Program-made: the position numbers and the translations under genes
From: Frateuria edaphi
GTDB lineage: Bacteria > Pseudomonadota > Gammaproteobacteria > Xanthomonadales > Rhodanobacteraceae
DNA: 64,000 nt
Direction: 5' to 3'
Assembly (NCBI RefSeq): GCF_021117405.1
Contig: NZ_CP088251.1
Span: 2,542,001-2,606,000, forward strand
Part shown: one piece after another, positions 1-10,539 of the stretch
Numbering within the stretch: position 1 is the stretch's first letter
How the letters are laid out: each line of letters opens with the position of its first letter
The notes under the pieces: model-generated
Told to the model about the DNA's origin: nothing
What the model saw: the letters and a program-made list of their open reading frames with translations, nothing else
Database searches by the model: none

Positions 1-1318
1 TGACCTGCACGGTCATGCCCAGCGCGGTGAAGATGCGCGTGACCTCCTCGTCGGGCACGGCAACGCCCAGCACGCGGGCCAGGCGTGCGCGCCGCAAGGC
101 GACCGTGGCGGGCTTCGGCAGGTCGGCCGGGTTCTCCGCAACCAGCACGGGACCGGCTTTGCCGCCGGCGATCGAGAGCAGCAGTTCGGTGGCGCGCTCC
201 AGCGCGCGGTTCGGCAACTCCGGATCGACGCCGCGCTCGAAGCGGTGCGAGGCATCGGTGTGCAGGCCGAGCTTGCGCGCGCGGCCCATGATCGCCGACG
301 GGGCGAAATGCGCCGACTCCAGGAAAATGTTGCGGGTCGCATCGGTCACGCGCGAGTGGTGGCCACCCATGACGCCGGCGACGGCTAGCGCCTTGCGTTC
401 GTCCGCAATCAAAACGAAACCCTCGTCGAGCTTCGCGTCACTGCCGTCGAGCAGCTTCAGCGTTTCTCCCGCGCGCGCATGCCGCACGACGATGTCGCCG
501 TCCAGCGTGTCATTGTCGAAGGCGTGCAGCGGTTGGCCCAGTTCCAGCATCACGTAGTTGGTGACGTCGACCACCGCACTGATCGGACGCAGGCCGGCAC
601 GGCGCAGGCGCTCGGCGAGCCACAGCGGCGAGCGTGCCGACGCGTCGATGCCTTCGATGACACGGCCAAGGTAGCGCGGTGCGTCGCTGCCCGCGTCCAG
701 ACGGATGCCGCGGCGCGCATCGGAGGCGACCGGCGCCGGATCCTGCACCGGCACCAGCACGCGGCTGCCGAACAGCGCGGCCACGTCGTGGGCCAGGCCG
801 ACCAGCCCCAGGCAATCGGGGCGGTTCGGGGTGAGCTTGAGTTCGATGCTGGCGTCGGGCAGGCCAAGGAACCGGGCGAGGGGCTGGCCGACCGGCGCAT
901 TGGCTGGCAGCTCCATCAGGCCGGAAGCGTCGGTGTCGATGCCCAATTCTTTCGCCGAGCAAAGCATGCCGGACGATTCCACGCCGCGCAGCTTGGCCGC
1001 CTTGATCGTGATGCCACCCGGGAGCACGGCGCCAAGCATCGCCAGCGGAGCCTTGAGCCCCACCCGGGCGTTGGGTGCGCCGCAGACGATCTGCAGCGGC
1101 TCGCCCTGCCCGACCGCGACCTTGCATACCTGCAGGCGGTCCGCTTCCGGGTGCTTCTCGGCGGCGATGATCTCACCCACCACCACGCCGTCCAGGCCCT
1201 CGCCCAGCACGGTCAGCTCTTCCACTTCCAGCCCGGCCATGGTCAGCGCATGGGCCAGCTCGGCGCGGTCGGCCTGGATCTCGACCAGCTCGCGCAGCCA
1301 GTTCTCGGAGAATTTCAT
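1..1318 (-). CDS. pheT: Phenylalanine--tRNA ligase beta subunit, N-terminal part (3' end outside window)
   Basis: Reading leftwards from the ATG at 1318, an open frame runs off the window start, giving about 439 residues of a protein that is usually near 790. It begins MKFSENWLRELVEI, then shows the tRNA-binding (EMAP-like) domain at roughly residues 40-150, followed by the B3/B4 region with SPLWLAERLRRAGLRPISAVVDVTNYV split over its length and the HRFERGVDPEL stretch typical of PheT. The beta subunit pairs with PheS to charge tRNA-Phe and carries the editing domain. It sits 22 bp downstream of pheS on the same strand, so the two are almost certainly co-transcribed. The cytoplasmic heterotetramer assignment rests on family knowledge. 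Confidence 0.97.
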   Translation of the reverse strand, partial: MKFSENWLRELVEIQADRAELAHALTMAGLEVEELTVLGEGLDGVVVGEIIAAEKHPEADRLQVCKVAVGQGEPLQIVCGAPNARVGLKAPLAMLGAVLPGGITIKAAKLRGVESSGMLCSAKELGIDTDASGLMELPANAPVGQPLARFLGLPDASIELKLTPNRPDCLGLVGLAHDVAALFGSRVLVPVQDPAPVASDARRGIRLDAGSDAPRYLGRVIEGIDASARSPLWLAERLRRAGLRPISAVVDVTNYVMLELGQPLHAFDNDTLDGDIVVRHARAGETLKLLDGSDAKLDEGFVLIADERKALAVAGVMGGHHSRVTDATRNIFLESAHFAPSAIMGRARKLGLHTDASHRFERGVDPELPNRALERATELLLSIAGGKAGPVLVAENPADLPKPATVALRRARLARVLGVAVPDEEVTRIFTALGMTVQV

Positions 1319-1340
1319 GGGTACTAGGTTCCTTGCCGGC

Positions 1341-2510
<1,170 letters not shown>

Positions 2511-2540
2511 AAGCGAACGCGAAAAGCGACATCATTAAAT

Positions 2541-2573
2541 AAAAACGGGGAGAAGGCGTTGGCCTTCTCCCCG
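2541..2573 (-). terminator. Rho-independent terminator after rplT
   Basis: On the minus strand a perfect 11-bp stem (GGGGAGAAGGC / GCCTTCTCCCC, loop CAAC) is followed by GTTTTTATTT. It lies about 30 bp beyond the rplT stop and should end the rpmI-rplT transcript before pheS. Confidence 0.88.
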
Positions 2574-2605
2574 CTTGATTTACAGCATACCGTCGGTGAC
2601 GACGA

Positions 2606-2965
2606 TCAAGCGGCCAGGCTGGCCTTCGCCTTTTCCGCGATGGCGCCAAACGCCTTGATGTCGTGCACGGCGATGTCCGCCAGCACCTTGCGGTCGATCG
2701 TGATGCCGGCCTTGGACAGGCCATTGATCAGGCGGCTGTAGGACAGGCCGAACTGACGGGCGGCGGCATTGATACGCACGATCCACAGCGCGCGGAACTG
2801 GCGCTTGCGCTGCTTGCGACCGATGTAGGCGTACTGGCCGGCCTTGATGACGGCCTGGTTAGCAACGCGGAAGACCTTGCGACGGGCGTTGTAGTAACCC
2901 TTCGCGCGGCCGATGATCTTCTTGTGACGACGACGGGCGGTAACGCCACGCTTTACACGAGCCAT
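2606..2965 (-). CDS. rplT: 50S ribosomal protein L20
   Basis: The 119-residue product matches L20 over its whole length: basic N-terminus [17 protein letters not shown], central [17 protein letters not shown] and the LADIAVHD...F C-terminal region. L20 binds 23S rRNA early in large-subunit assembly and in known bacteria also represses its own operon translationally. The gene follows rpmI by about 12 bp, so they form a two-gene unit, with a strong terminator just downstream. No infC precedes them in this window. Confidence 0.98.
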   Translation of the reverse strand: MARVKRGVTARRRHKKIIGRAKGYYNARRKVFRVANQAVIKAGQYAYIGRKQRKRQFRALWIVRINAAARQFGLSYSRLINGLSKAGITIDRKVLADIAVHDIKAFGAIAEKAKASLAA

Positions 2966-2977
2966 GGTGTTGTCCCC

Positions 2978-3175
2978 TTAGACGTACGGCAACATGCGAG
3001 CCACACCCTTGGTGTCGCACGCCTTGACGTGATTGGTCGCGCGCAGGTTGCGCTTACGCTTGGTCGACTTCTTGGTCAGGATGTGCGACTTGAAGGCGTG
3101 ACCGGCCTTGAACTTGCCCGACGCGGTCTTGCGAAAACGCTTCGCGGCCGCCCGGTTGGTCTTGATCTTGGGCAT
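2978..3175 (-). CDS. rpmI: 50S ribosomal protein L35
   Basis: A 65-residue product starts [17 protein letters not shown] and contains [10 protein letters not shown], the L35 hallmarks. The open frame extends upstream to 3253, but the ATG at 3175 gives the canonical start and length. It is co-directional with rplT 12 bp downstream. Upstream, instead of the usual infC, there is a 226-bp gap and then a divergent HMG-CoA lyase gene, so the standard infC-rpmI-rplT order is broken here. Confidence 0.97.
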   Translation of the reverse strand: MPKIKTNRAAAKRFRKTASGKFKAGHAFKSHILTKKSTKRKRNLRATNHVKACDTKGVARMLPYV

Positions 3176-3265
3176 GGGAATGCTCCATGAGTGGGCTTGG
3201 TTGCCCGGTTTCTGACTGATTCGGCGGTGGGTCCGAGGAACCACGCTTTCCATCCTGCCGACATC

Positions 3266-3305
3266 GGTTCACGACCCGTCCGTGTGGGTCGAACCGGCGA
3301 TTATA
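3266..3305 (-). promoter_or_regulatory. Candidate rpmI promoter -10 box and 5'-leader hairpin
   Basis: On the minus strand a perfect TATAAT lies at 3305-3300, about 125 bp upstream of the rpmI start. No convincing -35 box was seen. Immediately downstream is an inverted repeat (arms GGTTC..GACCC at 3266-3277 and GGGTCGAACC at 3286-3295) that would fold at the very 5' end of the transcript or could act as an operator. The role is inferred. Confidence 0.45.
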
Positions 3306-3401
3306 CGGAGGAGTTCGGGGCAAAGCCAGCCTGCCGGGCGATCTGTCCTCGTCGGGCGGCCGACCGGCTAAAGTGGGCGCTTCCCCGCACCCGGAGCCGC
3401 C

Positions 3402-4304
3402 ATGACCGCCCCCGTCGATACCGTCCGGATCGTCGAAGTCGGCGCCCGCGACGGCCTGCAGAACGAAAAGACCCTGCTGCCGGCCGAGGTGAAGATCGCG
3501 CTGATCGACCGGCTTTCGTCCACCGGCCTGACCACCATCGAGGCGACCAGCTTCGTCAGTCCCAAGTGGGTGCCGCAACTGGCCGACGCTGCGGAGGTCT
3601 TCAGCGGCATCCGCAAGGTGCCGGGCGTGCGCTATCCCGTGCTGGTGCCGAACCTGCAAGGCTACGAGCGCGCGCGGGCAGTGGGCGCGCAGGAGATCGC
3701 GGTGTTCACCGCGGCCAGCGAGGCGTTCAACCGCAAGAACATCAACGCTTCGATCGACGAGTCGATCGAGCGATTCATGCCGGTGATCGAGCGCGCCAAA
3801 TCCGACGGCGTGGCCGTACGCGGCTATGTCTCCACCGTGCTCGGCTGCCCCTACCAGGGCGAGGTGCCGGTCGCCGACGTCGTGCGCGTGGCGCAGCGGC
3901 TGCATGCGCTGGGCTGCTATGAGGTTTCGCTGGGCGACACCATCGGCGTGGGCACCGCGGCCAAGGCGCGGACGATGCTGCGCGCAGTGGCACAAGCGGT
4001 ACCGATGCAGGCGCTGGCCGTGCATTTCCACGACACCTACGGGCAGGCATTGGCGAACATCCTGGCCTGCCTGGAGGAAGGCGTGCGCGTGGTCGACAGC
4101 GCGGTCTCCGGTACCGGCGGCTGTCCATACGCCAAGGGCGCCACCGGCAACGTCGCGACCGAGGACGTGGCCTACATGCTGGAGGGCATGGGCATGCATA
4201 CCGGGGTCGATCTGGACCTGCTCATCGCCACCGGGGCCTGGCTCTCGGCGCAACTGCACAAGGAAACGGCCAGCCGTGTCACCCGTGCGCGCACGGCCGC
4301 CTGA
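3402..4304 (+). CDS. mvaB: Hydroxymethylglutaryl-CoA lyase
   Basis: The 300-residue product is full length for bacterial HMG-CoA lyase, which cleaves HMG-CoA to acetoacetate and acetyl-CoA in leucine degradation. The N-terminus has EVGARDGLQNE (substrate and metal-binding Arg-Asp of the TIM barrel). The C-terminal part has HFHDTYGQALAN (metal-ligand HxH) and the lyase signature SGTGGCPYAKGATGNV with its catalytic Cys. It starts a plus-strand run with two GNAT genes and is divergent from rpmI. No other leucine or acyl-CoA catabolic genes are adjacent, so it appears to be a stand-alone locus here. Confidence 0.95.
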   Translation: MTAPVDTVRIVEVGARDGLQNEKTLLPAEVKIALIDRLSSTGLTTIEATSFVSPKWVPQLADAAEVFSGIRKVPGVRYPVLVPNLQGYERARAVGAQEIAVFTAASEAFNRKNINASIDESIERFMPVIERAKSDGVAVRGYVSTVLGCPYQGEVPVADVVRVAQRLHALGCYEVSLGDTIGVGTAAKARTMLRAVAQAVPMQALAVHFHDTYGQALANILACLEEGVRVVDSAVSGTGGCPYAKGATGNVATEDVAYMLEGMGMHTGVDLDLLIATGAWLSAQLHKETASRVTRARTAA

Positions 4305-4340
4305 AACCCCTCAAGTTCGACGACCGCCAGATCCAAGATC

Positions 4341-4829
4341 ATGACCACCAACTTCCTGATCCGCCCTATCGAACCGCGCGACGATGTTGACGTGGCATCG
4401 ATCATCCGCACGGTGATGCCCGAATTCGGCGCCGACGGTCCGGGCTTCGCCATCCACGATCCCGAGGTCGACCACATGTCGCAAGCCTACGCACGCCCCG
4501 GCTGCGCCTATTTCGTGGTCGAACGCGAGGGCGTGGTGATCGGCGGCGCTGGCGTGGCGCCGCTGGACGGCGGCGAACCGGACGTGTGCGAGCTGCGCAA
4601 GATGTACTTCCTGCCACAGGCCCGCGGCATCGGCGCCGGCACGGCGATGATGCAGCGCTGCCTGGACGCGGCGCGCGCGCTGGGCCATCGCCGCTGCTAC
4701 CTGGAAACCCTCACCGGTATGGACGCCGCGCAGGCGCTGTACCGGCGCAGCGGTTTCGCGCCGATCTGCCAGGCGATGGGCGGCACCGGGCACCACGGCT
4801 GCGACCGCTATTACCTGCGCGATCTTTGA
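4341..4829 (+). CDS. GNAT-family N-acetyltransferase
   Basis: The 162-residue protein has the GNAT fold in one domain: an N-terminal strand FLIRPIEPRDD and the acetyl-CoA pyrophosphate loop ELRKMYFLPQARGIGAG at about residues 90-106. A C-terminal strand region YRRSGFAPI follows. GNAT enzymes transfer an acetyl group from acetyl-CoA to an amine. The substrate cannot be read from sequence. It lies 36 bp after mvaB and 4 bp before a second GNAT gene, so all three may be co-transcribed. Confidence 0.88.
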   Translation: MTTNFLIRPIEPRDDVDVASIIRTVMPEFGADGPGFAIHDPEVDHMSQAYARPGCAYFVVEREGVVIGGAGVAPLDGGEPDVCELRKMYFLPQARGIGAGTAMMQRCLDAARALGHRRCYLETLTGMDAAQALYRRSGFAPICQAMGGTGHHGCDRYYLRDL

Positions 4830-4833
4830 CGCC

Positions 4834-5406
4834 ATGATCCGCATCGCCCATCCCGACGATGCCGTGGCGATCCATGCGATTTACGCCCCATCGGTCACCC
4901 ACGGCGTCGCCACCTTCGAAACCGTGCCGCCCGGCGTACCGGCGATGCGCGAGCGCATCGCAACGCGACTGGCGCATTACCCCTGGCTGGTATGGGAAAG
5001 CGAAGGCGCGGTATTGGCCTACGCCTACGCCAGCCGCTTTCGCGATCGCGCCGCCTACGACTGGATCGCCGAGACCTCGATCTACGTGCGCGAGGATGCG
5101 CAGCGTTCGGGGCTCGCGCGGCGCCTGTACGGCGCGCTGCTCGGGGCGATGTGCCTGCAGGGTATCAACCAGGCAGTCGGCGTAATCACCTTGCCGGGCG
5201 AGCCCAGCGTGCGGCTGCACGAGGCGATGGGTTTCACGCCCGCCGGCGTGTGGCGGCAGAGCGGCTACAAGCTTGGCCGCTGGTGGGACGTGGGCGTGTG
5301 GCAGAAGACCCTGCAACCGCCGGCCGAGCCGCCGGCGCCGGTGGTGCCGTTTGCGGTGTTGCGTGACAGCCCTGCGTTGGGGGCATTGCTGGCGCGCGAA
5401 CCGTAG
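4834..5406 (+). CDS. GNAT acetyltransferase of the phosphinothricin acetyltransferase (Bar/Pat) type
   Basis: The 190-residue protein matches the Bar/Pat subgroup pattern: ATFETVPP near residue 28, RIATRLAHYPWLVWE, YASRFRDRAAYDWIAETSIYV and the acetyl-CoA loop AQRSGLARRLYGALL. Members acetylate phosphinothricin or related amino-acid-like substrates, and many chromosomal ones have unknown natural substrates. A tail of about 30 residues after the GNAT core looks extra. It starts 4 bp after the preceding GNAT gene, which suggests translational coupling. Confidence 0.82.
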   Translation: MIRIAHPDDAVAIHAIYAPSVTHGVATFETVPPGVPAMRERIATRLAHYPWLVWESEGAVLAYAYASRFRDRAAYDWIAETSIYVREDAQRSGLARRLYGALLGAMCLQGINQAVGVITLPGEPSVRLHEAMGFTPAGVWRQSGYKLGRWWDVGVWQKTLQPPAEPPAPVVPFAVLRDSPALGALLAREP

Positions 5407-5450
5407 GGCGGGCTTGCGCAGGAACCATGGCGGACTGGAGCTTACCCAAG
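5403..5450. repeat. Degenerate GTAG/GGGCGGGCTT palindromic repeat
   Basis: GTAGGGCGGGCTT begins at the stop codon of the preceding gene and is followed by a decayed second arm. It belongs to the same family as the clearer copies at 7435, 16847 and 20915. The resemblance to SMAG/REP-like elements of Xanthomonadales (GTAG at one end) is from general knowledge. Confidence 0.4.
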
Positions 5451-5466
5451 CCCTCCCCGCCGCCGC

Positions 5467-6261
5467 CTAAACCGCGACGGGAGCCTTGATCGCCGGATGC
5501 GGCACGTAGCCCTCGAGCGCGATGTCCTCGAAGCGGAAATCCTCCAGCGCCCGCACTTGCGGGTTCAACACCACGCGCGGCAACGGCCTGGGTTCGCGAC
5601 CAAGCTGCAGCCGGGCCTGCTCGACGTGGTTGCTGTACAGGTGCGCATCGCCCAGCGTGTGCACGAAATCGCCCACGCCCAACCCGCACACGTGCGCCAC
5701 CATGTGGGTGAGCAACGCGTAGCTGGCGATATTGAAGGGCACTCCGAGGAAGACGTCGCCCGAACGCTGGTAGAGCTGGCAGGAGAGCCTGCCGTTGGCG
5801 ACGTAGAACTGGAACAGCGTGTGGCAGGGCATCAGCGCCATTTTCGGCAGCTCGCCCACGTTCCAGGCGCTGACGATCAGGCGGCGCGAATCGGGGTTGC
5901 GACGGATCTCGTCGACCACCCAGCGGATCTGGTCGACGGTGCCGCCGTCGGCGGTCGGCCAGGCGCGCCACTGTTTTCCGTAGACCGGGCCGAGGTTGCC
6001 CTCCGCGTCGGCCCACTCGTCCCAGATGCTGACTCCGTGTTCCTTCAGGTAGGCGACGTTGGTGTCCCCGCGCAGGAACCAGATCAGCTCGTGCACCACC
6101 GACTTCCAGTGCACCTTTTTGGTGGTGACCAGCGGGAAGCCCTTGTCCAGGTCGAAGCGCATCTGCCAGCCGAACACGCTTTTCGTGCCGGTGCCGGTGC
6201 GGTCGGTTTTTTCCGTGCCGTGGTGGAGGACGTGGTCGAGCAGGTCGAGGTAGGTGCGCAT
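5467..6261 (-). CDS. thyA: Thymidylate synthase
   Basis: The 264-residue product is the exact usual length. It starts [26 protein letters not shown] and has the catalytic Cys146 in [11 protein letters not shown], plus the [17 protein letters not shown] nucleotide and folate-binding stretch. It makes dTMP from dUMP using methylene-tetrahydrofolate. In many proteobacteria thyA directly follows lgt. Here the two face the same way but are separated by a plus-strand gene (6393-7400). Confidence 0.98.
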   Translation of the reverse strand: MRTYLDLLDHVLHHGTEKTDRTGTGTKSVFGWQMRFDLDKGFPLVTTKKVHWKSVVHELIWFLRGDTNVAYLKEHGVSIWDEWADAEGNLGPVYGKQWRAWPTADGGTVDQIRWVVDEIRRNPDSRRLIVSAWNVGELPKMALMPCHTLFQFYVANGRLSCQLYQRSGDVFLGVPFNIASYALLTHMVAHVCGLGVGDFVHTLGDAHLYSNHVEQARLQLGREPRPLPRVVLNPQVRALEDFRFEDIALEGYVPHPAIKAPVAV

Positions 6262-6392
6262 GGGACGATTCTAGCGGACCGCCGGCGCAGCGTTTTCCCA
6301 ACGGCTCCCAGCCGCACCCGGTGACATCCGTCACTCCCACACGCGCCCCGCGCCGGCCTAGACTCGTGCCCTTCCACCAAGGGACGGCCAAC

Positions 6393-7400
6393 ATGACGCA
6401 GTGGTATTTCAGCTACGGCAACAACGAACGCATCGGCCCGATGGACGACGAGGCCGCCCGTGCGCAGGCGCGCAGCCGTCCCGACGGTTACTGCTGGAAA
6501 GAAGGCTTCGGCGAATGGCGGCCGATCCACAGCGTGTTCCAGCCGGCCACCGCGATGGCCGTGGCGCCGCCGCCCGTGCCGGCCGGCCGCTACGGCAGCG
6601 CCGACGAGGTCGACTACCGCATCGTCGGCAACGACATGCAGTTCGTCGAAGTCGAGCTCGATCCGGGCGAGAGCGCGATCGCCGAAGCCGGCTCGCTGAT
6701 GTACAAGGAGTCGGCGGTGCAGATGGACACCGTGTTCGGCGACGGTTCCACCGCCAGCCAGGGCGGCGGCCTGATGGGCAAGCTGATGTCCGCCGGCAAG
6801 CGCGTGATCACCGGCGAGAGTCTGTTCACGACGGTGTTCACGCACACCGGGAGCGGCAAGGCCAAGGTCGCCTTCGCCGCGCCCTACCCCGGTACCGTGA
6901 TGGCGATGAAGCTCTCCGAACACGGCGGGCGCCTGATCTGCCAGAAGGATTCGTTCCTGGCCGGCGCGCGCGGCGTGCAGCTGGGCATCTATTTCCAGCG
7001 CAAGATCCTCACCGGCCTGTTCGGCGGCGAGGGCTTCATCATGCAGAAGCTCGAGGGCGACGGCTGGGTCTTCGTGCACGCCGGCGGCACCGTGGTCGAG
7101 CGCGAGCTCAAGGCGGGCGAACGGCTGGATGTGGACACCGGCTGCGTGGTCGCCTTCCACGACACCATCAACATGGACGTGCATACGGTCGGCGGCATCA
7201 AGAGCATGCTGTTCGGCGGCGAAGGCATGTTCCTGGCCTCGCTCACCGGCCCCGGCAAGGTGTGGCTCCAGTCGCTGCCGTTCTCGCGCATGGCCGGCCG
7301 CATGCTGGCCGCCGCGCCGCAGGGCGGTGGCCAGCGCCGCGGCGAGGGCTCGATCCTCGGTGGTCTGGGCGATCTGATCGGCGGTGACAATAACTTCTAA
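6393..7400 (+). CDS. AIM24-family (TIGR00266) protein with N-terminal GYF_2 domain
   Basis: The frame is open further upstream, but the ATG at 6393 begins MTQWYFSYGNNERIGPMDDE, a GYF_2 domain (residues 1-50, with the WKEGFGEWRPI part), giving 335 residues. From about residue 65 onward is an AIM24/TIGR00266 beta-rich domain (YRIVGNDMQFVEVELDPGESAIAEAG, in two parts). The C-terminal tail is Gly/Arg rich. The function of bacterial AIM24 proteins is not established, and GYF_2 domains are thought to mediate protein or peptide contacts, often at membranes. It sits between and divergent to thyA. Confidence 0.85.
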   Translation: MTQWYFSYGNNERIGPMDDEAARAQARSRPDGYCWKEGFGEWRPIHSVFQPATAMAVAPPPVPAGRYGSADEVDYRIVGNDMQFVEVELDPGESAIAEAGSLMYKESAVQMDTVFGDGSTASQGGGLMGKLMSAGKRVITGESLFTTVFTHTGSGKAKVAFAAPYPGTVMAMKLSEHGGRLICQKDSFLAGARGVQLGIYFQRKILTGLFGGEGFIMQKLEGDGWVFVHAGGTVVERELKAGERLDVDTGCVVAFHDTINMDVHTVGGIKSMLFGGEGMFLASLTGPGKVWLQSLPFSRMAGRMLAAAPQGGGQRRGEGSILGGLGDLIGGDNNF

Positions 7401-7434
7401 GGCGGGCTTAGGCCCATCGACCCCAGGCCGGAAC

Positions 7435-7461
7435 GCAGGGTGGGCTGGAGCCCACCCCTGC
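7435..7461. repeat. GCAGGGTGGGCT/AGCCCACCCCTGC palindromic repeat
   Basis: A near-perfect inverted repeat with a GG loop lies between the convergent AIM24-family gene and lgt, with a related half-site GGCGGGCTTAGGCCC at 7401. It belongs to the GTGGGCTNNAGCCCAC family seen at four other places in the left flank and may also act as a bidirectional terminator. Confidence 0.6.
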
Positions 7462-7469
7462 GGAAACAC

Positions 7470-8348
7470 TCAGTGCGCGGCGGGCGCCAGTGTCGGCGCC
7501 CGGCGCGACATCGCCACCAGCACCAGACCGATCACGATCAGCGGCAGCGACTGCACCTGCCCCATCGTGAGCCAACCCCAGGCCAGGTAACCCAGCTGAG
7601 GATCGGGTACGCGCACGAACTCCACCGCGAATCGGAAGCAGCCGTACATCAGCGCGAACAGCCCGGAAACCAGGTAGCGCGGGCGCGGCCTCATCGATAC
7701 CAGCCACAGCACCGCGAACATCACCAGGCCTTCGAGCGCCATCTCGTACAGCTGCGAGGGGTGTCGGGGAATGCCGCCGAACTGCGCCAGTTGCTGGGCC
7801 AGCGCCGGCTGGCCGTGCGCCAGCTGCACGTCTTCCAGCTTCGCGTTCGGGAAAATCATCGCCCAGGCCACGTCGCCGGGTTTGCCCCACAACTCGCCGT
7901 TGATGAAGTTGCCCAGCCGGCCCAGACCCAAGCCCAGCGGCACCAGCGGCGCGACGAAATCCATGGTGTCGAAGAAGTGCAGCCGATGCCGCCGCGACCA
8001 CCACCAGGCGGCTACCAGCACGCCGATCAGGCCGCCATGGAAGCTCATGCCGCCGTCCCATACCTTGAACAGCGCCAGCGGCTCGGTCCAGATCCAGTGA
8101 AGCCCGCCGGCGTAGTAGAACAGCATGTACCACACGCGCCCGCCGACGATGATGCCCAGCATCGCGTAGAACGCCAGGTCGCTCAGCGCGTCGCGGCTCA
8201 CCGGCAACCGTCCCTGCTTGCGCCTCCGCTCGCCGAGCAGTCCCGCGCTCAGGAAGCTGAGCAGGTACATCAGACCGTACCAGTGCACCTGCACGGGCCC
8301 GATGTGGAAGGCGACCGGATCGAAGTGGACGGTGAAAGGCTGGGTCAT
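7470..8348 (-). CDS. lgt: Prolipoprotein diacylglyceryl transferase
   Basis: The 292-residue inner-membrane protein begins [20 protein letters not shown]. The longer open frame to 8672 is rejected because Lgt proteins start here. It has about seven membrane segments and the Lgt signature [13 protein letters not shown] with the essential Arg at about residue 144. It transfers diacylglyceryl from phosphatidylglycerol to the lipobox Cys of prolipoproteins, such as the LemA protein encoded at 11942-12565. It is divergent from the S9 peptidase gene. Confidence 0.97.
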   Translation of the reverse strand: MTQPFTVHFDPVAFHIGPVQVHWYGLMYLLSFLSAGLLGERRRKQGRLPVSRDALSDLAFYAMLGIIVGGRVWYMLFYYAGGLHWIWTEPLALFKVWDGGMSFHGGLIGVLVAAWWWSRRHRLHFFDTMDFVAPLVPLGLGLGRLGNFINGELWGKPGDVAWAMIFPNAKLEDVQLAHGQPALAQQLAQFGGIPRHPSQLYEMALEGLVMFAVLWLVSMRPRPRYLVSGLFALMYGCFRFAVEFVRVPDPQLGYLAWGWLTMGQVQSLPLIVIGLVLVAMSRRAPTLAPAAH

Positions 8349-8529
8349 GGTGGAGGGCTGGCGGACAAAGACCAAGTGTAGCCGGGCCCGACCGGCCCGC
8401 GCAGGCCCTTCCGGCCCGCGATCCACTCTCACTAGAATCGCGGCGAATGCATGCGGCGGGGGACGCCGCCCGGCCTGCCGCCGCGCTCCCGGCGGCCGCG
8501 CCTGCCACAGGGAGCTTACGGGGGAAGGG

Positions 8530-10479
8530 ATGATGAACCGATTCACGCGGGCCGCGTTGTGCGCGGCCCTGTTAGGGGCGTCGGCGATCGTCGCCGCAGC
8601 CGATCTGCTGCCGGTGGAGGATTTCGCACGCCACCCGTCGCTGTCGATGCCGCGGCTGTCGCCGGACGGCAAGTACCTGGCCGTGCGCTGGGACGATGGC
8701 AGCTCTCACGCACTGGTCGTCTATCACGTCGACGACATGTCCCGGCCCGCCAGCATGTTGCGCATGCCCAAATACGAACTGCCGGCCGGCATCACCTGGG
8801 TCAGCCCCACGCGGCTGGTGGTCGAAAAAGGCAAGGAATACGGCTCGATCGACAAGCCGTCCATGACGGGCGAGATCATCGCCACCGACGTCGATGGCAA
8901 GAACCAGGACTACCTGTACGGCTACGATGTCAAGTACAGCTCGCGCGCCGCCACGCGGGGCACCGACCGCGGCTGGGGCACCGTCGACGGCATGCCCGAG
9001 CACGCCAACGGGCACTTCTACATGGGAGCCACGCCGTGGGACAGCTCCGACCACAGCTATATCTACGACGTCGACGCGAGCGCCAACACCCGCCGCCTGA
9101 TCGGTGACATCGGCGAGGGCGGCATGACCTTCATGGTCGGCGCCGATGGCCAGGCGCACTACGCCTACGGCCGCAACGAGAACTTCGACTACGTGGTCTA
9201 CCACCATCAGGACGGCCACTGGCAGTCGCTGAGCGCGCAGCAGATCGGCGGCACCTTCGCCCCGATCGACTACACGCCCGACCACCAGCGCATCTATGCC
9301 ATGTACGACGCCGGCGGCGGCCCTGCCTCGCTGGTCGAGCAGGACGAGAACGGCGGCAACCGCAAGCTGCTTGCCGCCGCGGGCTTCGGTGACATGGGCG
9401 GCATCGAGTGGACGCCACTGCCGCATCAGCCGTTCGCCACCATCCCCGATACCGGCCTGCCGCAGCTGAGCTACATCGATCCCAACCTGCCGGCCGCCAA
9501 ACTTCACCGCGCGCTGGTAATGAAGTTTCCGGGCCAGTACGTGCACTTCGTCGACTACAGCGAGGATGGCGGGCAACTGCTCTTCAGCGTGGCCAGCGAC
9601 CGCACCCCGGGTTCGTATTTCCTGATCGATACGCATACCTACAAGGTGCGCAAGCTGTTCGACGCGGCGCCATGGATCGATCCGACCAAGATGGCTGAAC
9701 GCCGTCCCCTGCGCTTCAAGGCCAGCGACGGCACGGAGCTGGAAGCGATCCTCACCCTGCCGCCGGGTCGCCCCGAAACCAACCTGCCGATGGTGCTGCT
9801 GCCGCACGGCGGCCCGATCGGCGTGCGCGACGACTGGTTCTACGACGACGACGCGCAGTTCCTGGCCAGCCGCGGATACCTGGTGTTGCAGGTCAACTAC
9901 CGCGGCTCGGGCGGGCGCGGAGAAGACTTCCAGGAAGCTGGCTACCTCAAGTGGGGCACGCGCATCCAGCAGGACCTCACCGACGGCGTCAAATGGGCGA
10001 TCGCAGAACACTATGCCGACCCGGCGCGCGTGTGCGTCTACGGCGGCAGCTTCGGTGGCTATTCGGCGATGATGACGGTGATCCGCGCGCCGGGCATGTT
10101 CAAGTGCGCTGTCGGCTACGCAGGCATCTACGACCTGAAGATGATGTACAAAAAGGGGGATATCCAGTCGAGCAAGAGCGGTCTCAGCTACCTCACCACC
10201 GTGATCGGCCGCAACGACGCCGAACTCGACGCCAACTCGCCGGACAAGCTTGCCGACAAGATTTCGGTCCCGGTGCTGCTCATCCACGGCGAGGACGACA
10301 AGCGCGCTCCATTCGCCCAGGCCAAGGCCATGCGCGCCGCGCTGGATGCTGCGCACAAGCCATACGAATGGATGAGCAAGCCGGGCGAAGGCCATGGCTT
10401 CTACGACGAGAAGAATCGCGTGGACTTCTACAACGCGCTGCAGGCGTTTCTGGAGAAGCACATCGGCAAAGGTGCCTGA
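8530..10479 (+). CDS. Exported S9 (prolyl oligopeptidase family) peptidase
   Basis: From the ATG at 8530 the product is 649 residues, starting [20 protein letters not shown]...AAAD, a clear signal peptide. An N-terminal beta-propeller (about residues 25-380) precedes an alpha/beta-hydrolase domain. The catalytic triad can be read as Ser507 in [12 protein letters not shown], Asp589/590 in GEDDKRAP and His622 in GEGHGFYD. This fits dipeptidyl/acylaminoacyl peptidases common in Xanthomonadales, which release dipeptides or cleave peptides in the periplasm. A terminator follows. Specificity is not readable from sequence. Confidence 0.93.
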   Translation: MMNRFTRAALCAALLGASAIVAAADLLPVEDFARHPSLSMPRLSPDGKYLAVRWDDGSSHALVVYHVDDMSRPASMLRMPKYELPAGITWVSPTRLVVEKGKEYGSIDKPSMTGEIIATDVDGKNQDYLYGYDVKYSSRAATRGTDRGWGTVDGMPEHANGHFYMGATPWDSSDHSYIYDVDASANTRRLIGDIGEGGMTFMVGADGQAHYAYGRNENFDYVVYHHQDGHWQSLSAQQIGGTFAPIDYTPDHQRIYAMYDAGGGPASLVEQDENGGNRKLLAAAGFGDMGGIEWTPLPHQPFATIPDTGLPQLSYIDPNLPAAKLHRALVMKFPGQYVHFVDYSEDGGQLLFSVASDRTPGSYFLIDTHTYKVRKLFDAAPWIDPTKMAERRPLRFKASDGTELEAILTLPPGRPETNLPMVLLPHGGPIGVRDDWFYDDDAQFLASRGYLVLQVNYRGSGGRGEDFQEAGYLKWGTRIQQDLTDGVKWAIAEHYADPARVCVYGGSFGGYSAMMTVIRAPGMFKCAVGYAGIYDLKMMYKKGDIQSSKSGLSYLTTVIGRNDAELDANSPDKLADKISVPVLLIHGEDDKRAPFAQAKAMRAALDAAHKPYEWMSKPGEGHGFYDEKNRVDFYNALQAFLEKHIGKGA

Positions 10480-10512
10480 CGCGTATCGCGCAGTAGCGAT
10501 CCCGCCAACCGG

Positions 10513-10537
10513 ACGGCCGCCTTCGGGCGGCCGTTTT
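10513..10537. terminator. Bidirectional terminator between S9 peptidase and TPM genes
   Basis: A 9-bp perfect stem ACGGCCGCC / GGCGGCCGT with a TTCG tetraloop is followed by TTT on the plus strand. It sits between convergent genes. Confidence 0.75.
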
Positions 10538-10539
10538 CG

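Noticed and set aside
8572..10461. 629-codon minus-strand frame
   Set aside because: Shadow of the S9 peptidase, whose signal peptide and catalytic triad are clear on the other strand.
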